DNA of 34,240 bases from Bryobacterales bacterium (GCA_003167255.1 PMTR01000095.1:65386-99625); one strand, 5' to 3'. Shown: positions 23,449 through 32,757, numbered from the stretch's first letter. The notes: a model not told the origin generated them from the sequence alone. Numbers and translations: made by a program.

Positions 23449-24786
23449 CTAGAAACGCGTGACTTCGGTGAAGTTGAAATCGCGCACTTTCATGGCGGGG
23501 ACCACCATGTCGAAGGTCTCTTCGCCTGAGGCGCGCGCCGTCGCGGAGAGCGATTCCACGTTCGAGAGCATCTCGACCAGGTTTTGATTGAAGCGGAAGT
23601 TGCGGATGCCCGCGGTGACGCGGCCACCCTCCACCAGGAAGGTGCCGTCGCGAGTCATACCGGTAAAGATTTTCTCGTAGGGGTCCACCTCGCGGATGTA
23701 CCAGAAGCGCGTCACCAGGATGCCGCGTTCGGTGGAAGCCAGCATTTCTTCGACCGAGGAATCGCCGCCCGAGATCACGATGTTGGCCGGTGTTTCGCCG
23801 TAATCGTTGGGGAGGGGGAAGCCGTGACCGGTGGGCGCGGCTCCGGCCAGCGCGGCGGCGTGACGGCAGTAGGCAATGTCCCGAACCACGCCGCCATCCA
23901 CCAGGGTGAGGCGCCGGCGCGGGACGCCTTCGCCGTCGAAGGGAGCGCCGGATTGCAGCGGGTGGCTGGCATCGTCGTGGATGGTGATGTTGTCGCCGAA
24001 AACTTTCTTGCCGATGCGGTCGTTGAGGAAGCTGCGGCCCTCGCGTATGGCGGTGGCGCTGAAATCGGCGAACATCTGCCCGGCGAGATCGAGCACCGCT
24101 GCCGGTTCCAGGATGACGGTGTAGCGGCCGGCCGGCAATTCCCGCGGAGCGCTCGATTGGGAGGCTTTGCGGGCGGCGGTGCGAGCCAACTCCAGCGGGT
24201 TGAGATCGCGGAGATCGCAGGCGCCGGCTTTGGCCCAGCCGGAAGAATCGCCGGCCATGGCGGTGATGGAGAAGCGCGCGGTGGTTTCGCGATAACTCGC
24301 ATTCACGCCGCGCGAGTTCAACAGTGCGAAGCAGGATTCTTCGGTGGAGTATATGCCGGCGCCGGTCTGGCCGGCGGCTTCAACGGCGCCGATGGCTTCG
24401 GCCACCGCGCGGGCGCGCTCGGCCGGTGTGGCGTCGGCGGTGGATTCGAACCAGCGGTTCACTTCCGGGTAGGCCGCGGGGTCGGCCAGGGGCTGCAATT
24501 CGGAATCGGATTCGGTCAGCCGCGTGATAGCGATGGCCTGCTCCACCACGCTGACGATTCGCTCGCGATCCAACCGGTTAGTGGAGGCGCGCGCGGTACG
24601 TCCGCCGATGACGGCGCGAACCGAAAGCTGGGTATTGCGCTCGGAGACGTTCTGATGGATGGCGTTGTTGGCGAAGCGGGTGAGCGCGCTGGTATCGGAG
24701 GCGAGGATGGCTTCCACCTCCGTGACGCCCTGCGCGCGCGCGGCATCCACCACCTGGCCGAAGATGGCTTCGGCGCTATCCGCCAT
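23449..24786 (-). CDS. tldE: TldE/PmbA family peptidase subunit
   Basis: A 445-aa protein. Family features include the N-terminal VEAILASDTSALTRFANNAIHQN, the central PAGRYTVILEPAAVLDLAGQM and the C-terminal TRFWYIREVDPYEKIFTGMTRDGTFLVEGG. TldE lacks the zinc motif and works as the non-catalytic partner of TldD in a heterodimeric protease that degrades unfolded peptides and, in some bacteria, processes ribosomal peptide precursors. The start overlaps the end of tldD by 11 bp, and both follow thrC on the same strand, so co-expression is very likely. Confidence 0.92.
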   Translation of the reverse strand: MADSAEAIFGQVVDAARAQGVTEVEAILASDTSALTRFANNAIHQNVSERNTQLSVRAVIGGRTARASTNRLDRERIVSVVEQAIAITRLTESDSELQPLADPAAYPEVNRWFESTADATPAERARAVAEAIGAVEAAGQTGAGIYSTEESCFALLNSRGVNASYRETTARFSITAMAGDSSGWAKAGACDLRDLNPLELARTAARKASQSSAPRELPAGRYTVILEPAAVLDLAGQMFADFSATAIREGRSFLNDRIGKKVFGDNITIHDDASHPLQSGAPFDGEGVPRRRLTLVDGGVVRDIAYCRHAAALAGAAPTGHGFPLPNDYGETPANIVISGGDSSVEEMLASTERGILVTRFWYIREVDPYEKIFTGMTRDGTFLVEGGRVTAGIRNFRFNQNLVEMLSNVESLSATARASGEETFDMVVPAMKVRDFNFTEVTRF

Positions 24787-26230
24787 AGGCGCTCCCGATT
24801 TTGATTTTGCGGAAACGCGCGGGGCTGGCGCCGTGGCCGGTGCCCATCACCTGCTCGGGCTGGCCTTTGCCACAATTGGGGACGCCCCACAACGTCCAGT
24901 GTTCGCGTCCCGCGATGGCCGCGCAGGCGTTCCAGAACTCCGTCGAGATGCCGCTGTAGCTGGGGTTCTTCAGCATGCGGACGCGCTTGCCGTTGCGCAT
25001 CTCCCAGGCGATTTCGCAGCCGAATTGGAAATGGTAGCGCTTGTCGTCGATGGACCAACTGCGATTGGTCTCCATGTAGATGGCGTGGTCGGCGCCCATC
25101 ACTTCGTCGAGCGACTGCTCGCCGGCGAGCAGGCTCACGTTGGTCATGCGGATGAGCGGCAGCCTGGCCCAGCCGTCGGCGCGCATGCAGCCGTTGGAAC
25201 GCTTCTCGCCCACGGCGGCGGCGGTCTCGCGCGAGGTCATGTAGCCCACGAACTCTCCGGCGCGGATGATATCGGTGGATTGCGCGGGCACGCCTTCATC
25301 GTCGAAAGCGAAGGTGCCGAGGCCGGGACCGTGCTCGAGGCGCGCGTCGCAGACCACGTTGACGATCTCGGAGCCGTAGCGCAGGTGGTTGAGCCGATCG
25401 AGCGTGAGAAAGCTCATGCCGGCGTAGTTGGCTTCGCTGCCGAGGACGCGGTCGAGCTCAATGGGATGGCCGATGGATTCGTGAATCTGCAGGCCGAGCT
25501 GGGAGCTATCGAGGATCAGGTCGAACTCGCCTTCCGGGCACTGCGGGGCGGAGTGCAGCTCCACGGCCTCTTCGGCGATGCGCGGGGCGTGGCGCAGCAG
25601 GTCGAGCTCTCCCACCAGCTCGTAGCCTTTCAACTGGTGTTGGCCGCCGACGGAGTTGGGGAAAGAGCGCTTCTGGATTTCGCCGTTCTTGTAGCAGAGG
25701 GCGGAGAAGCCCGCGCCGCTGGTGGTGCGGGTCTGATCGATGAGGCTGCCGGAGGTGGAAGCGAAGACCTGCCTTTGCCATACAAAGCGCATGGCGGTTT
25801 CGGCCAGGCTGATGGCGGGATTGCGTCGCAGTTCGGCATCCACGGCCAGCAGGGCCGCCAGATTGCGGTCTACCGGAATGGAAAAGGGATCGATGGCGCA
25901 GGGAGAAACCCAGGTGGCCTGGTAGCTCGCTTCCGGGGCAAGCGCGACATCCTCTTTCTTAGCGATCGCGCCCGAGCGGGCGATTTCGATGGCTAGGGCG
26001 GCGGCGCGCTCGATGCCCTCTTTGGTGAGGTCGCTCGTGGCCGCGAAGCCCCAGCAGCCGGAGGCCAGGGCGCGAATGCCGATGCCTTGGGATTCGGAGC
26101 ACGAGACATTGCCGGCCTTGCCGTTCCTGGTGGTGACGTCGCGATCGCGCGTTTCGATGGCGCGCACATCGGCGTAGGTGACGCCCGCGCGCGATGCGGC
26201 ATCGAGCGCGCGCAATGCCAGGTCTTTCAT
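24776..26230 (-). CDS. tldD: TldD family metallopeptidase subunit
   Basis: A 484-aa protein with the TldD zinc motif HESIGH (HExxxH, residues 250-255) and the C-terminal WTLWGVPNCGKGQPEQVMGTGHGA, whose Cys is a candidate third zinc ligand as in characterised TldD. N-terminal YADVRAIETRDRDVTTRNGK is also typical. Its ATG overlaps the thrC stop (ATGA) and its own end overlaps tldE. It acts in the cytosol with TldE as a peptidase. There is no RiPP biosynthetic gene in the window, so a housekeeping proteolytic role is the default reading. Confidence 0.93.
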   Translation of the reverse strand: MKDLALRALDAASRAGVTYADVRAIETRDRDVTTRNGKAGNVSCSESQGIGIRALASGCWGFAATSDLTKEGIERAAALAIEIARSGAIAKKEDVALAPEASYQATWVSPCAIDPFSIPVDRNLAALLAVDAELRRNPAISLAETAMRFVWQRQVFASTSGSLIDQTRTTSGAGFSALCYKNGEIQKRSFPNSVGGQHQLKGYELVGELDLLRHAPRIAEEAVELHSAPQCPEGEFDLILDSSQLGLQIHESIGHPIELDRVLGSEANYAGMSFLTLDRLNHLRYGSEIVNVVCDARLEHGPGLGTFAFDDEGVPAQSTDIIRAGEFVGYMTSRETAAAVGEKRSNGCMRADGWARLPLIRMTNVSLLAGEQSLDEVMGADHAIYMETNRSWSIDDKRYHFQFGCEIAWEMRNGKRVRMLKNPSYSGISTEFWNACAAIAGREHWTLWGVPNCGKGQPEQVMGTGHGASPARFRKIKIGSAYGG

Positions 26231-27450
26231 CGCGGTGTGATGAGGCCGCCGAGCTTGTCCTGTTCGCTCGCGGCGGCTCGCGGGAAACGCGTGGAATAGG
26301 CTTCGGGATACTTCAATCCGGAGCCGGTGTTGTAGAGCACAATGCGGTCGGTCTGTTTGAGGAAGCCCGAGGCCAGCAGTTTTTCGAGCGCCGCCACGCA
26401 GGCCGCGCCTTCGGGCGCCGCGTAGACGCCTTCATCGGAGGCCAGTTGCACGCCGGCGGTGAGCATTTCGTCATCGGTGACGGCGATGGCGATGCCGTGG
26501 CTTTCGCGCACAGCTTGCAGCACCAGGAAATCGCCCAGCGCCTTGGGCACGCGCAGGCCGGCGGCCACGGTGTGGGCGTTGTCGAAGAAGCGGCTGCGCG
26601 GTTCGTTTTCTTCAAAGGCGCGCACGATGGGGGCGCAACCGGTGGCCTGCACCGCAATCATCTTGGGGCGCCGCGAGCCGATCCAGCCGAGCTTCTCCAT
26701 TTCATCGAAGGCCTTCCACATGCCGATCATGCCGACGCCGCCGCCGGTGGGATAGAAGATGGCATCGGGCAATTCCCAACCCATCTGCTCGGCCACTTCG
26801 TAGCCCATGGTCTTCTTGCCTTCGATGCGGTAAGGCTCCTTGAGGGTGCTGACGTCGAACCAGCCCTCGATGGGTCCGCGCTCGGCGACCATGCGGCCGC
26901 AATCGCTGATGAGGCCATCCACCAGCGTGACGCGCGCGCCATAGGCTTTGCACTCCAGGAAATTGGCCTGGGGAACGTCGCGCGGCATGAAAATGTGAGC
27001 TTCGATCCCGGCGGCGGCCGCATAGGCGGCCATGGCGCTGGCGGCGTTGCCGGCCGAAGGGATGGCTACCTTCTTCACGCCCAGTTCGGCGCACATGGAG
27101 ACGGCGCAGGAAAGGCCCCGCGCCTTGAAGGAGCCGGTTGGGTTCAGTCCTTCATCCTTGACCCACAGGGAATCGGCGCCGATGCGCGCGCCCAGCCGTT
27201 TGGTGCGCACGAGCGGAGTCCAGCCTTCTCCCAACGTTACGATGGAGGCGTCCGCCGGCGGCAGAATGGGAGCATAGCGCCACATGCTGGCGGGGCCGCT
27301 TGCAACGGCGCGCCGCGGCCAGCGATGGCGGAGCGTATCGAGGTCGAAGCGGACCAACAACGGTCCGCCGCAGGTACACAGGTTGGCTACCTGGTCCGCA
27401 GGATACGTTTGTTTACAGAGGCTGCACTCCAGACGCGTTGCTTTAGGCAT
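26227..27450 (-). CDS. thrC: Threonine synthase
   Basis: A 407-aa PLP enzyme converting O-phosphohomoserine to threonine. An N-terminal zinc-ribbon-like region (CSLCKQTYPADQVANLCTCGG) precedes the fold-type II catalytic domain. The PLP lysine is Lys109 in NPTGSFKARG, the phosphate-binding loop is PTGGGVGMIGMW, and SAGNAASAMAAYAA is the substrate-binding Asn loop. Length and motifs fit the archaeal/plant-like threonine synthase group. It is the first gene of the set thrC-tldD-tldE, joined by a 4-bp overlap. A TAGACT box 9 nt before the ATG may be its -10. Confidence 0.9.
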   Translation of the reverse strand: MPKATRLECSLCKQTYPADQVANLCTCGGPLLVRFDLDTLRHRWPRRAVASGPASMWRYAPILPPADASIVTLGEGWTPLVRTKRLGARIGADSLWVKDEGLNPTGSFKARGLSCAVSMCAELGVKKVAIPSAGNAASAMAAYAAAAGIEAHIFMPRDVPQANFLECKAYGARVTLVDGLISDCGRMVAERGPIEGWFDVSTLKEPYRIEGKKTMGYEVAEQMGWELPDAIFYPTGGGVGMIGMWKAFDEMEKLGWIGSRRPKMIAVQATGCAPIVRAFEENEPRSRFFDNAHTVAAGLRVPKALGDFLVLQAVRESHGIAIAVTDDEMLTAGVQLASDEGVYAAPEGAACVAALEKLLASGFLKQTDRIVLYNTGSGLKYPEAYSTRFPRAAASEQDKLGGLITPR

Positions 27451-27601
27451 GAAAGAGCAAGTCTATCACCGCGCGGAGCGGGGTTCGGGGCGGGGCGAGA
27501 TCGATAGGGTTATCGGCTGGCGAAATTCGCACGAAAAGTCCTATACCTACCTGTTACTAATGCCACTATGACCAAAGATAGCAATGTGATTAGATGGGGT
27601 C

Positions 27602-27799
27602 ATGGACGCCGCTGATGCACTGATCTTTTTCATTCTGGCCATGGCGGACCTCTGCCTGATTGTTTATCTGCGCCTTCGACGCCGCCGTAATTTGCAGGCG
27701 CGGCACATCATGCGCAGTCTGGAGCTCTACCTCCGGCGCGAAATCGCTCCCGCGCCGGATGCAGAGCCGGCAAGGCGCAGGCTGGCACGCGCCATCTAA
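27602..27799 (+). CDS. Small single-pass membrane protein
   Basis: A 65-aa protein with one hydrophobic segment (about 5-23) followed by a strongly basic helix (RLRRRRNLQARHIMRSLELYL), giving an N-out/C-in prediction. No family is recognised. No Shine-Dalgarno is visible; TG-A-TTAGAT ends 6 nt before the ATG and could be an extended -10, again predicting a leaderless message. It is divergent from thrC with 151 bp between. Confidence 0.5.
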   Translation: MDAADALIFFILAMADLCLIVYLRLRRRRNLQARHIMRSLELYLRREIAPAPDAEPARRRLARAI

Positions 27800-27854
27800 C
27801 AGGAGTTTACTGCGGAGACAGAGAGTAGGCCGGTAAGCTGCTGATTTCTCGGCG

Positions 27855-28034
27855 GTCTTGAGAAGAGAAGCGCTCCGGTGTGAACCCCCAGAGAGAGTGC
27901 AAGACGCTAAGACGATGCCAATCGGCAACTTCGGTTTTGGGGCCGGGTTGGCAAATGCGGTGAATAGTGGCCAGCAGCAGGTAGCGGGCGGTGGAGGGAC
28001 CGGAGCGGGGTTTGGGCCGGAGTGACTCCAGCAA
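27855..28034 (-). pseudogene. IS1634-like transposase, N-terminal remnant
   Basis: Read on the minus strand, GPSTARYLLLATIHRICQPG and the following KTEVADWHRLSVLHSLWGF resemble the N-terminal region of IS1634-group transposases (SVGxYLLLAxxNR...P.SK..FAEWY..T.L..L.G). Both sides are cut off: a stop precedes it and similarity ends after PERFSSQ. No DDE catalytic region or terminal repeats remain. It occupies the gap between the 65-aa gene and the lhr end; the rest of 27800-28168 shows nothing else I recognise. Confidence 0.55.
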
Positions 28035-28168
28035 AGGGAAGACACCGGAGTCTTGAGCAGCCTAACACCGTAGTGTTTAGGATCTCCACTTTGCCGCGTA
28101 AACGCCGATGCGTCGAAGTGATTTCTCGAATGGTTATCGATGCTGATCCGCCAGCAGTCGCCCCGCGT

Positions 28169-31100
28169 TTAGGAATGGCTCGCGCGCGGCACGTCTGTCG
28201 GCTGGCCGAAAAACATCCCGTTCTGGGACACAAGTCCTTCAACAAGCCCCGTTCCTTGCTCGCCGCGGGCAGGCACCACGGCGGTTTCTCCGGTGCGGCG
28301 TACAGCCCGTAACAGGTCGAGCGCCTCGGGCAGGGCGAACTGCTCGCCCAGGTAGGCTTCGACAAACCTGCCTCCCCGGATTTCACCGCGCGATTCCAGG
28401 CGGCGGAGCGCACCCAGCAAGTCGCGCCACGGCGGGGCCACGGGCTCGCGCGCGGCCACATCGCGGAACACCACGCCCCAACGCAACAGCAACTGCCGGG
28501 CGAAGATTTCAGCGTGATTAGGTGGGGCAGGTGGCGCCGCCGCGCCGGCGCGGCGCAACAGCGCCCATCGGCCGGGGGCGTGACGCGGCCGGCGGGTGCG
28601 CGCCTTGCCTTGTCCGGCGCGGCGTTTGGGATCGAGCAGCGCGCGCAGGTTTTCGAAACCGTCAGCCGTCACCAGGCCGGCGGCCACCAGTTCCCACAAC
28701 GCGTCCTCTACTTCGCTGGACAGGCGGCCGGTCGAGTGCGTCAGGTCGGTAAAGAAGGATGCGCCGTGCAATTCAATAGCGGCCAGCACTTCGCGCGCCG
28801 GGTGCGAGAGCGATTCCTGGGGCGACGGTGGCGGCGCGGCCAGCAACCACGGCGAATCTTCGCGCAGAAAGATGGCGAGCGGCGCCACGCGCGTAGGACG
28901 CACGCGGCGGCTCTTGTTTTCTTCCGGCTCGCGTTCGAAAGCCGGATGCGGAGAGAGCCGGCCCCACGTCACTTCTCCAGCCAGGCAGAGATCGTCGAGG
29001 TACTCCGGCTGATACTTCGCCACGCGGCGCGGCAGCACTTCCGATTCCCACGCCGCCGCGGGAAACTCCGCGCCCTGCAACTGCCGGATGATCTGCAAAG
29101 TGCCGTCCACGCCATGCAGTTGGGTTCCGGGCGACAGATGCTGCCAGCGATTCAGGAAGGCGAAGAAAGCGGCGGTCGAGACCGGTTCGATCTCGCGGCG
29201 CAGCCGGCCGATGGTGAGCCGGTGAATGCGCGCCAGCAGGTTGCGGTGGCACCATTCCACTTCCACTTCGGACGAGTTCGGTGTAAAGCGGCCGCGCAGA
29301 ATCTGGCCTTCGGCCTCCAACTGTGCCAGCGCCTGATCCACCAACTCTCGCGGCATGGCGAGCAATTGCGCCAGGTGAGACGCCCGCAGCGGACCGGAAC
29401 ATTCGAACCAGCCGCGCAGAATCCCGGCGGCGCAGGCTTCGGGAGATTCGGGAATCGCCCGGCCGCCCAGTGGCTGCGCGATGGGCGGGTCGAAAGTGGC
29501 TTGCGGGTAGACGCGAAGAACCAGGTCGAGGCGTTCGGCGGGCACCCAGAAATCGCGGCCGCCGGAGGTGAGCGTGGTGGCGCGGCGGTCGGCTGCCAGT
29601 TGTTCGTAGTTGGCGAGCGAGGCCACGTGTCCCACCGGGATCAAGCTCCAGCCGCACAACGCTTCGTGGAGTTCATCGGGGTCGCGCGTGGGCGGCCACG
29701 CCTCGGCGACCACTTGCGCGATGGCCGCCGCGTCCAGCGCGCCTGCGCCTTCCGAGTCGTCCGGCAGAGTGCGGCGCATCTGCACCATGCGGGCGCGGCG
29801 CTCTTCGAGCGGGGCGTCATCCAGGTAAGCGTATGGATTCGAGTTCAGGATTTCGTGCGAGAAGGGCGAAGGCTCCGGCGTGTCGATGGCCAGGGTGCGG
29901 ATGGCGCCTTCGTGTATGGCGGTCAACACGGTGCGGAGGCCGTCGAGGTCCATGGCCTCGTGGAGGCAGTTGGCGATGGTCTCCTTGACCAGCGGGTGAT
30001 CGGGAATGCGCACGTCGCCGGAGAGGTTCTCCGGGCAGGCCGCCTGATCGGGAAAGACCGCGGCCATCAGGTCGTCGGAGCGCATGCGTTGGATGGGCGG
30101 CGGCACTTTGCGCCCGCCCTGAAAGCGCGGGATGGTGAGCGCGCGCGAGGCGTTCCAGCGCCAGCGCGCCGTAAACATGGGGGCCGGCAGCACGGCTTGC
30201 GTGAGCACTTCTTCCACCGTGGCGGGGCGCAGGAATTCAAAGACGATGTCGAGCGGAAAGGAATGCTGCTCGCCCAGCGAGATCACGATGCCGTTATCGG
30301 TGGCGGCCGCCTGCAGTTCGAAATTGAAGGATCGGCAGAAGCGCTTGCGCAACGCCAGGCCCCAGGCGCGGTTGATGCGCGCGCCGAAGGGCGCGTGAAT
30401 CACCAGTTGCATGCCGCCGCCTTCGTCGAAGAAGCGCTCGGCGATGACGCAGGTATCGGTAGGCATGGCGCCCAGCGCGTCGCGGCCGGCCTGCACGTAC
30501 CGGACAGCCTGTTCGGCGCCGCCGCGGTCGAGGCCGCATTCCGCCGGGCAAGCGCCGGTGCGGTACACCTCTTCCCGCAAGTTCGCCACTTCACGGGAAA
30601 GCTCCAACGTGCGGCCGGGCGCTTCGCCGCGCCAGAAGGGGATGCCCGGCGCAGCGCCGTGGGCGTCTTCCACCCGCAGACGGCCGGCTTCCACGCGGCG
30701 AATGCGCCAGGAGGTGGTGCCCAGCAGGAAAATGTCGCCGGCCATGCTTTCGACGGCGAAATCCTCATCCACCGTGCCCACCGTGACGCCCTCGGGCTCC
30801 GCCACCACCAGGTACTGCGCGGTCTCCGGAATGGCGCCGCCCGAAGTGATGGCCGTCATGCGCGCTCCGCGGCGCGCGTGCACGCGGCGGTTGACGGCGT
30901 CGCGATGCAGGTAAGCGCGGCCACGCCCGCGCGAAGTGGTGATGCCTTCGGACAGCATCTCCAGCACGGCGTCGAAATCGGCGCGCTCCAGCGTGGCGTA
31001 GGGGGCGGGGCGGCGCATCAGAGCGAACAGGTCGTCCTCCGCGAAATCTTCGCAGGCGCACGCGGCGACCATCTGCTGGGCCAGGATGTCCAGGGCGTTG

Positions 31101-32305
31101 CTCGGAATCTCCAGGCGGTCGAGTTCCCCCCGGTGGATGGCGCGGACCAGCGCGGCGCACTCCACCAGTTCGTCGCGCGTGGTGGCGAAGAGGCGGCCTT
31201 TGGGCAGCGCACCCACCCAGTGGCCGGCGCGCCCGATGCGCTGCAACCCCACCGCGATGGAACGCGGCGAGCCGATCTGGCACACCAGGTCCACCGTGCC
31301 GATATCGATTCCCAGTTCGAGCGATGCCGTGGCCACCACAGCGCGCAACTCGCCGTTCTTGAGCTTCTGCTCCGCATCGAGGCGTAGCGCGCGGGAGAGG
31401 CTGCCGTGGTGCGGCAGCACGGCGTTTTCGCCAAGACGCTCTCCCAGGTGGTGGGCCACGCGCTCCGCCAGTCGCCGCGTGTTGACGAAGACCAGCGTGG
31501 TGCGGCGCGCGCGAATCAGCTCGGCGGTGCGGTCATAGATCTCGTCCCACATTTCGTTGGTGGCCACACAACCCAGCTCGTCGCGCGGCACTTCGACCGC
31601 CAGATCCATCTCGCGCCGGTGGCCCACATTGATGATGCTCGCCCGCTCGCTCAGGAAGCGCGCCACATCTTCGATCGGTTTCACCGTGGCCGAAAGCCCG
31701 ATGCGCTGCGGCGCGGCGCCGCCGTTCTGTTCCACCAGGCGGTCGAGCCGCGCCAGGGTCACGGCTAGGTGCGAACCACGCTTGTCGTCCGCCACCGCGT
31801 GAATTTCGTCCACGATCAAGGTCCGCACGTGCGCCAGCATCTCGCGCGGCTTGGCGGCGGTGAGCAGAATGTACAGCGACTCGGGGGTGGTGACCAGGAT
31901 ATGCGGCCGCTGCCGCGTCATCTTCTGGCGCTCCGACTGCGGCGTGTCGCCGGTGCGCAGTGCGGTGCGGATGGGCGCCAGCGCGACGCCGCGCTCCGCC
32001 GCCAGCGCCGAGATCTCGGCCAACGGCAATTCGAGATTCTTGTGAACGTCGTTGCTGAGCGCCTTGAGCGGGGAGACATAGACGATTGCGGTTTGCTCGG
32101 GCAGCGGACCCAGGCGCGCGCGCCGCACCAGGCTATCGATAGCAGTGAGAAAAGCCGCGAGTGTTTTTCCGGAGCCGGTAGGTGCTGAGATCAGGACATC
32201 GTGCCCCGCGCGGATTTCCGGCCACCCGCGCATTTGCGGTTCAGTGGCCGCGCCGAAACGCGTGGCGAACCATTCCGCGACAAGAGGGTCGAAGCCGGCG
32301 AGCAC
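28169..32305 (-). CDS. lhr: Lhr-type large superfamily 2 helicase
   Basis: A 1378-aa ATP-dependent DNA/RNA helicase. The GTG at 32305 begins LAGFDPLVAEWFATRFGAATEPQ, the normal Lhr start, with AGGAT just upstream. Helicase motifs: Q-motif region TEPQMRGWPEI, Walker A APTGSGKT (41-48), DEIH (166-169), GLSAT (203-207) and motif VI QRIGRAGH. The long C-terminal half with the Lhr winged-helix and YprA-associated region follows (for example HAPFGARINRAWGLALRKRF). The C-terminus ends with an unusual tail after LRAVRRTGE (VSQNGMFFGQPTDVPRASHS) in place of the usual final strand (ADPLNL...TPG), so the last ~40 residues may have been replaced next to the transposase remnant. Lhr proteins act in DNA repair. 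Confidence 0.92.
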   Translation of the reverse strand: MLAGFDPLVAEWFATRFGAATEPQMRGWPEIRAGHDVLISAPTGSGKTLAAFLTAIDSLVRRARLGPLPEQTAIVYVSPLKALSNDVHKNLELPLAEISALAAERGVALAPIRTALRTGDTPQSERQKMTRQRPHILVTTPESLYILLTAAKPREMLAHVRTLIVDEIHAVADDKRGSHLAVTLARLDRLVEQNGGAAPQRIGLSATVKPIEDVARFLSERASIINVGHRREMDLAVEVPRDELGCVATNEMWDEIYDRTAELIRARRTTLVFVNTRRLAERVAHHLGERLGENAVLPHHGSLSRALRLDAEQKLKNGELRAVVATASLELGIDIGTVDLVCQIGSPRSIAVGLQRIGRAGHWVGALPKGRLFATTRDELVECAALVRAIHRGELDRLEIPSNALDILAQQMVAACACEDFAEDDLFALMRRPAPYATLERADFDAVLEMLSEGITTSRGRGRAYLHRDAVNRRVHARRGARMTAITSGGAIPETAQYLVVAEPEGVTVGTVDEDFAVESMAGDIFLLGTTSWRIRRVEAGRLRVEDAHGAAPGIPFWRGEAPGRTLELSREVANLREEVYRTGACPAECGLDRGGAEQAVRYVQAGRDALGAMPTDTCVIAERFFDEGGGMQLVIHAPFGARINRAWGLALRKRFCRSFNFELQAAATDNGIVISLGEQHSFPLDIVFEFLRPATVEEVLTQAVLPAPMFTARWRWNASRALTIPRFQGGRKVPPPIQRMRSDDLMAAVFPDQAACPENLSGDVRIPDHPLVKETIANCLHEAMDLDGLRTVLTAIHEGAIRTLAIDTPEPSPFSHEILNSNPYAYLDDAPLEERRARMVQMRRTLPDDSEGAGALDAAAIAQVVAEAWPPTRDPDELHEALCGWSLIPVGHVASLANYEQLAADRRATTLTSGGRDFWVPAERLDLVLRVYPQATFDPPIAQPLGGRAIPESPEACAAGILRGWFECSGPLRASHLAQLLAMPRELVDQALAQLEAEGQILRGRFTPNSSEVEVEWCHRNLLARIHRLTIGRLRREIEPVSTAAFFAFLNRWQHLSPGTQLHGVDGTLQIIRQLQGAEFPAAAWESEVLPRRVAKYQPEYLDDLCLAGEVTWGRLSPHPAFEREPEENKSRRVRPTRVAPLAIFLREDSPWLLAAPPPSPQESLSHPAREVLAAIELHGASFFTDLTHSTGRLSSEVEDALWELVAAGLVTADGFENLRALLDPKRRAGQGKARTRRPRHAPGRWALLRRAGAAAPPAPPNHAEIFARQLLLRWGVVFRDVAAREPVAPPWRDLLGALRRLESRGEIRGGRFVEAYLGEQFALPEALDLLRAVRRTGETAVVPARGEQGTGLVEGLVSQNGMFFGQPTDVPRASHS

Positions 32306-32401
32306 TATCCTGATTCTAGAGCAAGACCTGACACGGCTAAGTAGAGGGCCGCGCCGCCGGATCATCACTGGAACAAATGCCGGTAACCGTTTGAGGAGTT
32401 T

Positions 32402-32451
32402 TGGTGGACCTGGTCGGGTTCGAACCAACGACCTCTTCCATGCCATGGAAG
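32402..32451 (-). tRNA. 3' half of tRNA-Ala(GGC), displaced attachment site
   Basis: On the minus strand: anticodon stem CTTCC/GGAAG with loop ATGGCAT (anticodon GGC), variable AGGTC, T arm GTTGG/CCGAC with loop TTCGAAC, acceptor CAGGTCC, discriminator A and encoded CCA. U70 is present, as needed for the alanine G3-U70 identity pair. The D arm and 5' acceptor strand are absent, so this is a 3' tRNA duplicate of the kind left at one end of an integrated island. Confidence 0.85.
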
Positions 32452-32546
32452 CCAGATCAATCGCTTACAGACAAGGTCCTCGTGGTTTCATGCACTTACC
32501 GACGCCAATTTTGGACCGCGTTTGGACCGCGTGACCTCTTCCATGC
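32430..32546. repeat. 14-bp tRNA-derived repeat (32430-32443 and 32533-32546)
   Basis: GACCTCTTCCATGC from the tRNA-Ala anticodon stem-loop recurs 103 bp into the island. It may be a second core site or a relic of another integration event. Confidence 0.6.
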
Positions 32547-32592
32547 TTTTCCGGACCCTGTCCGGACCCCGTGACGCCGCCACGTCTGGACC
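32510..32592 (+). repeat. Direct repeats with GGACC core, two pairs 11 bp apart
   Basis: TTTGGACC at about 32510 and 32521, CCGGACC units at about 32550 and 32561 and TCTGGACC at about 32585. Within each pair the units are exactly 11 bp apart, one helical turn, with the flanking CGCG or CCnG also repeated. The position next to the tRNA fragment suggests recombinase arm-type sites. Confidence 0.5.
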
Positions 32593-32757
32593 TCGCTGGC
32601 CACGCACTTGCTTCTTCGCGCGCACGCGCTGATATCGACGGTTGAAATGCGTCCGTTGGGCAGACATTTTTCCCTTTTCTCGCGCTATAAAGGGTTTTTT
32701 CATCCCATGCACCCCACGGCGGGCTATGTGGAGTCGGCACCGGCCATCGCGCGGTCC

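Noticed and set aside
23202-27799. A RiPP system built around TldD/TldE and the nearby small membrane proteins
   Set aside because: The 67-aa and 65-aa proteins are plain hydrophobic membrane proteins with no core-peptide features, and no modification enzyme or exporter gene is adjacent.
28514-31387. A 957-codon open frame on the plus strand
   Set aside because: It is antisense to the Lhr helicase, is rich in Arg, His, Gln and Gly as expected from reversed high-GC codons, and shows no domain. Long antisense frames at 86-1429, 7726-9339, 9069-10400, 23584-24804, 24659-25996 and 26194-27507 were dropped for the same reason.
32452-32490. A possible 5' half of tRNA-Ala starting GGACCTT on the minus strand
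   Set aside because: Six of seven bases could pair with the acceptor strand, but there is no D arm: the intervening sequence has only direct TCTG repeats and no stem.
32488-32712. A 74-codon basic frame that could be an excisionase
   Set aside because: It spans the GGACC repeats and the duplicated tRNA segment, has no clear Shine-Dalgarno and no helix-turn-helix. Its composition is explained by the repeats.
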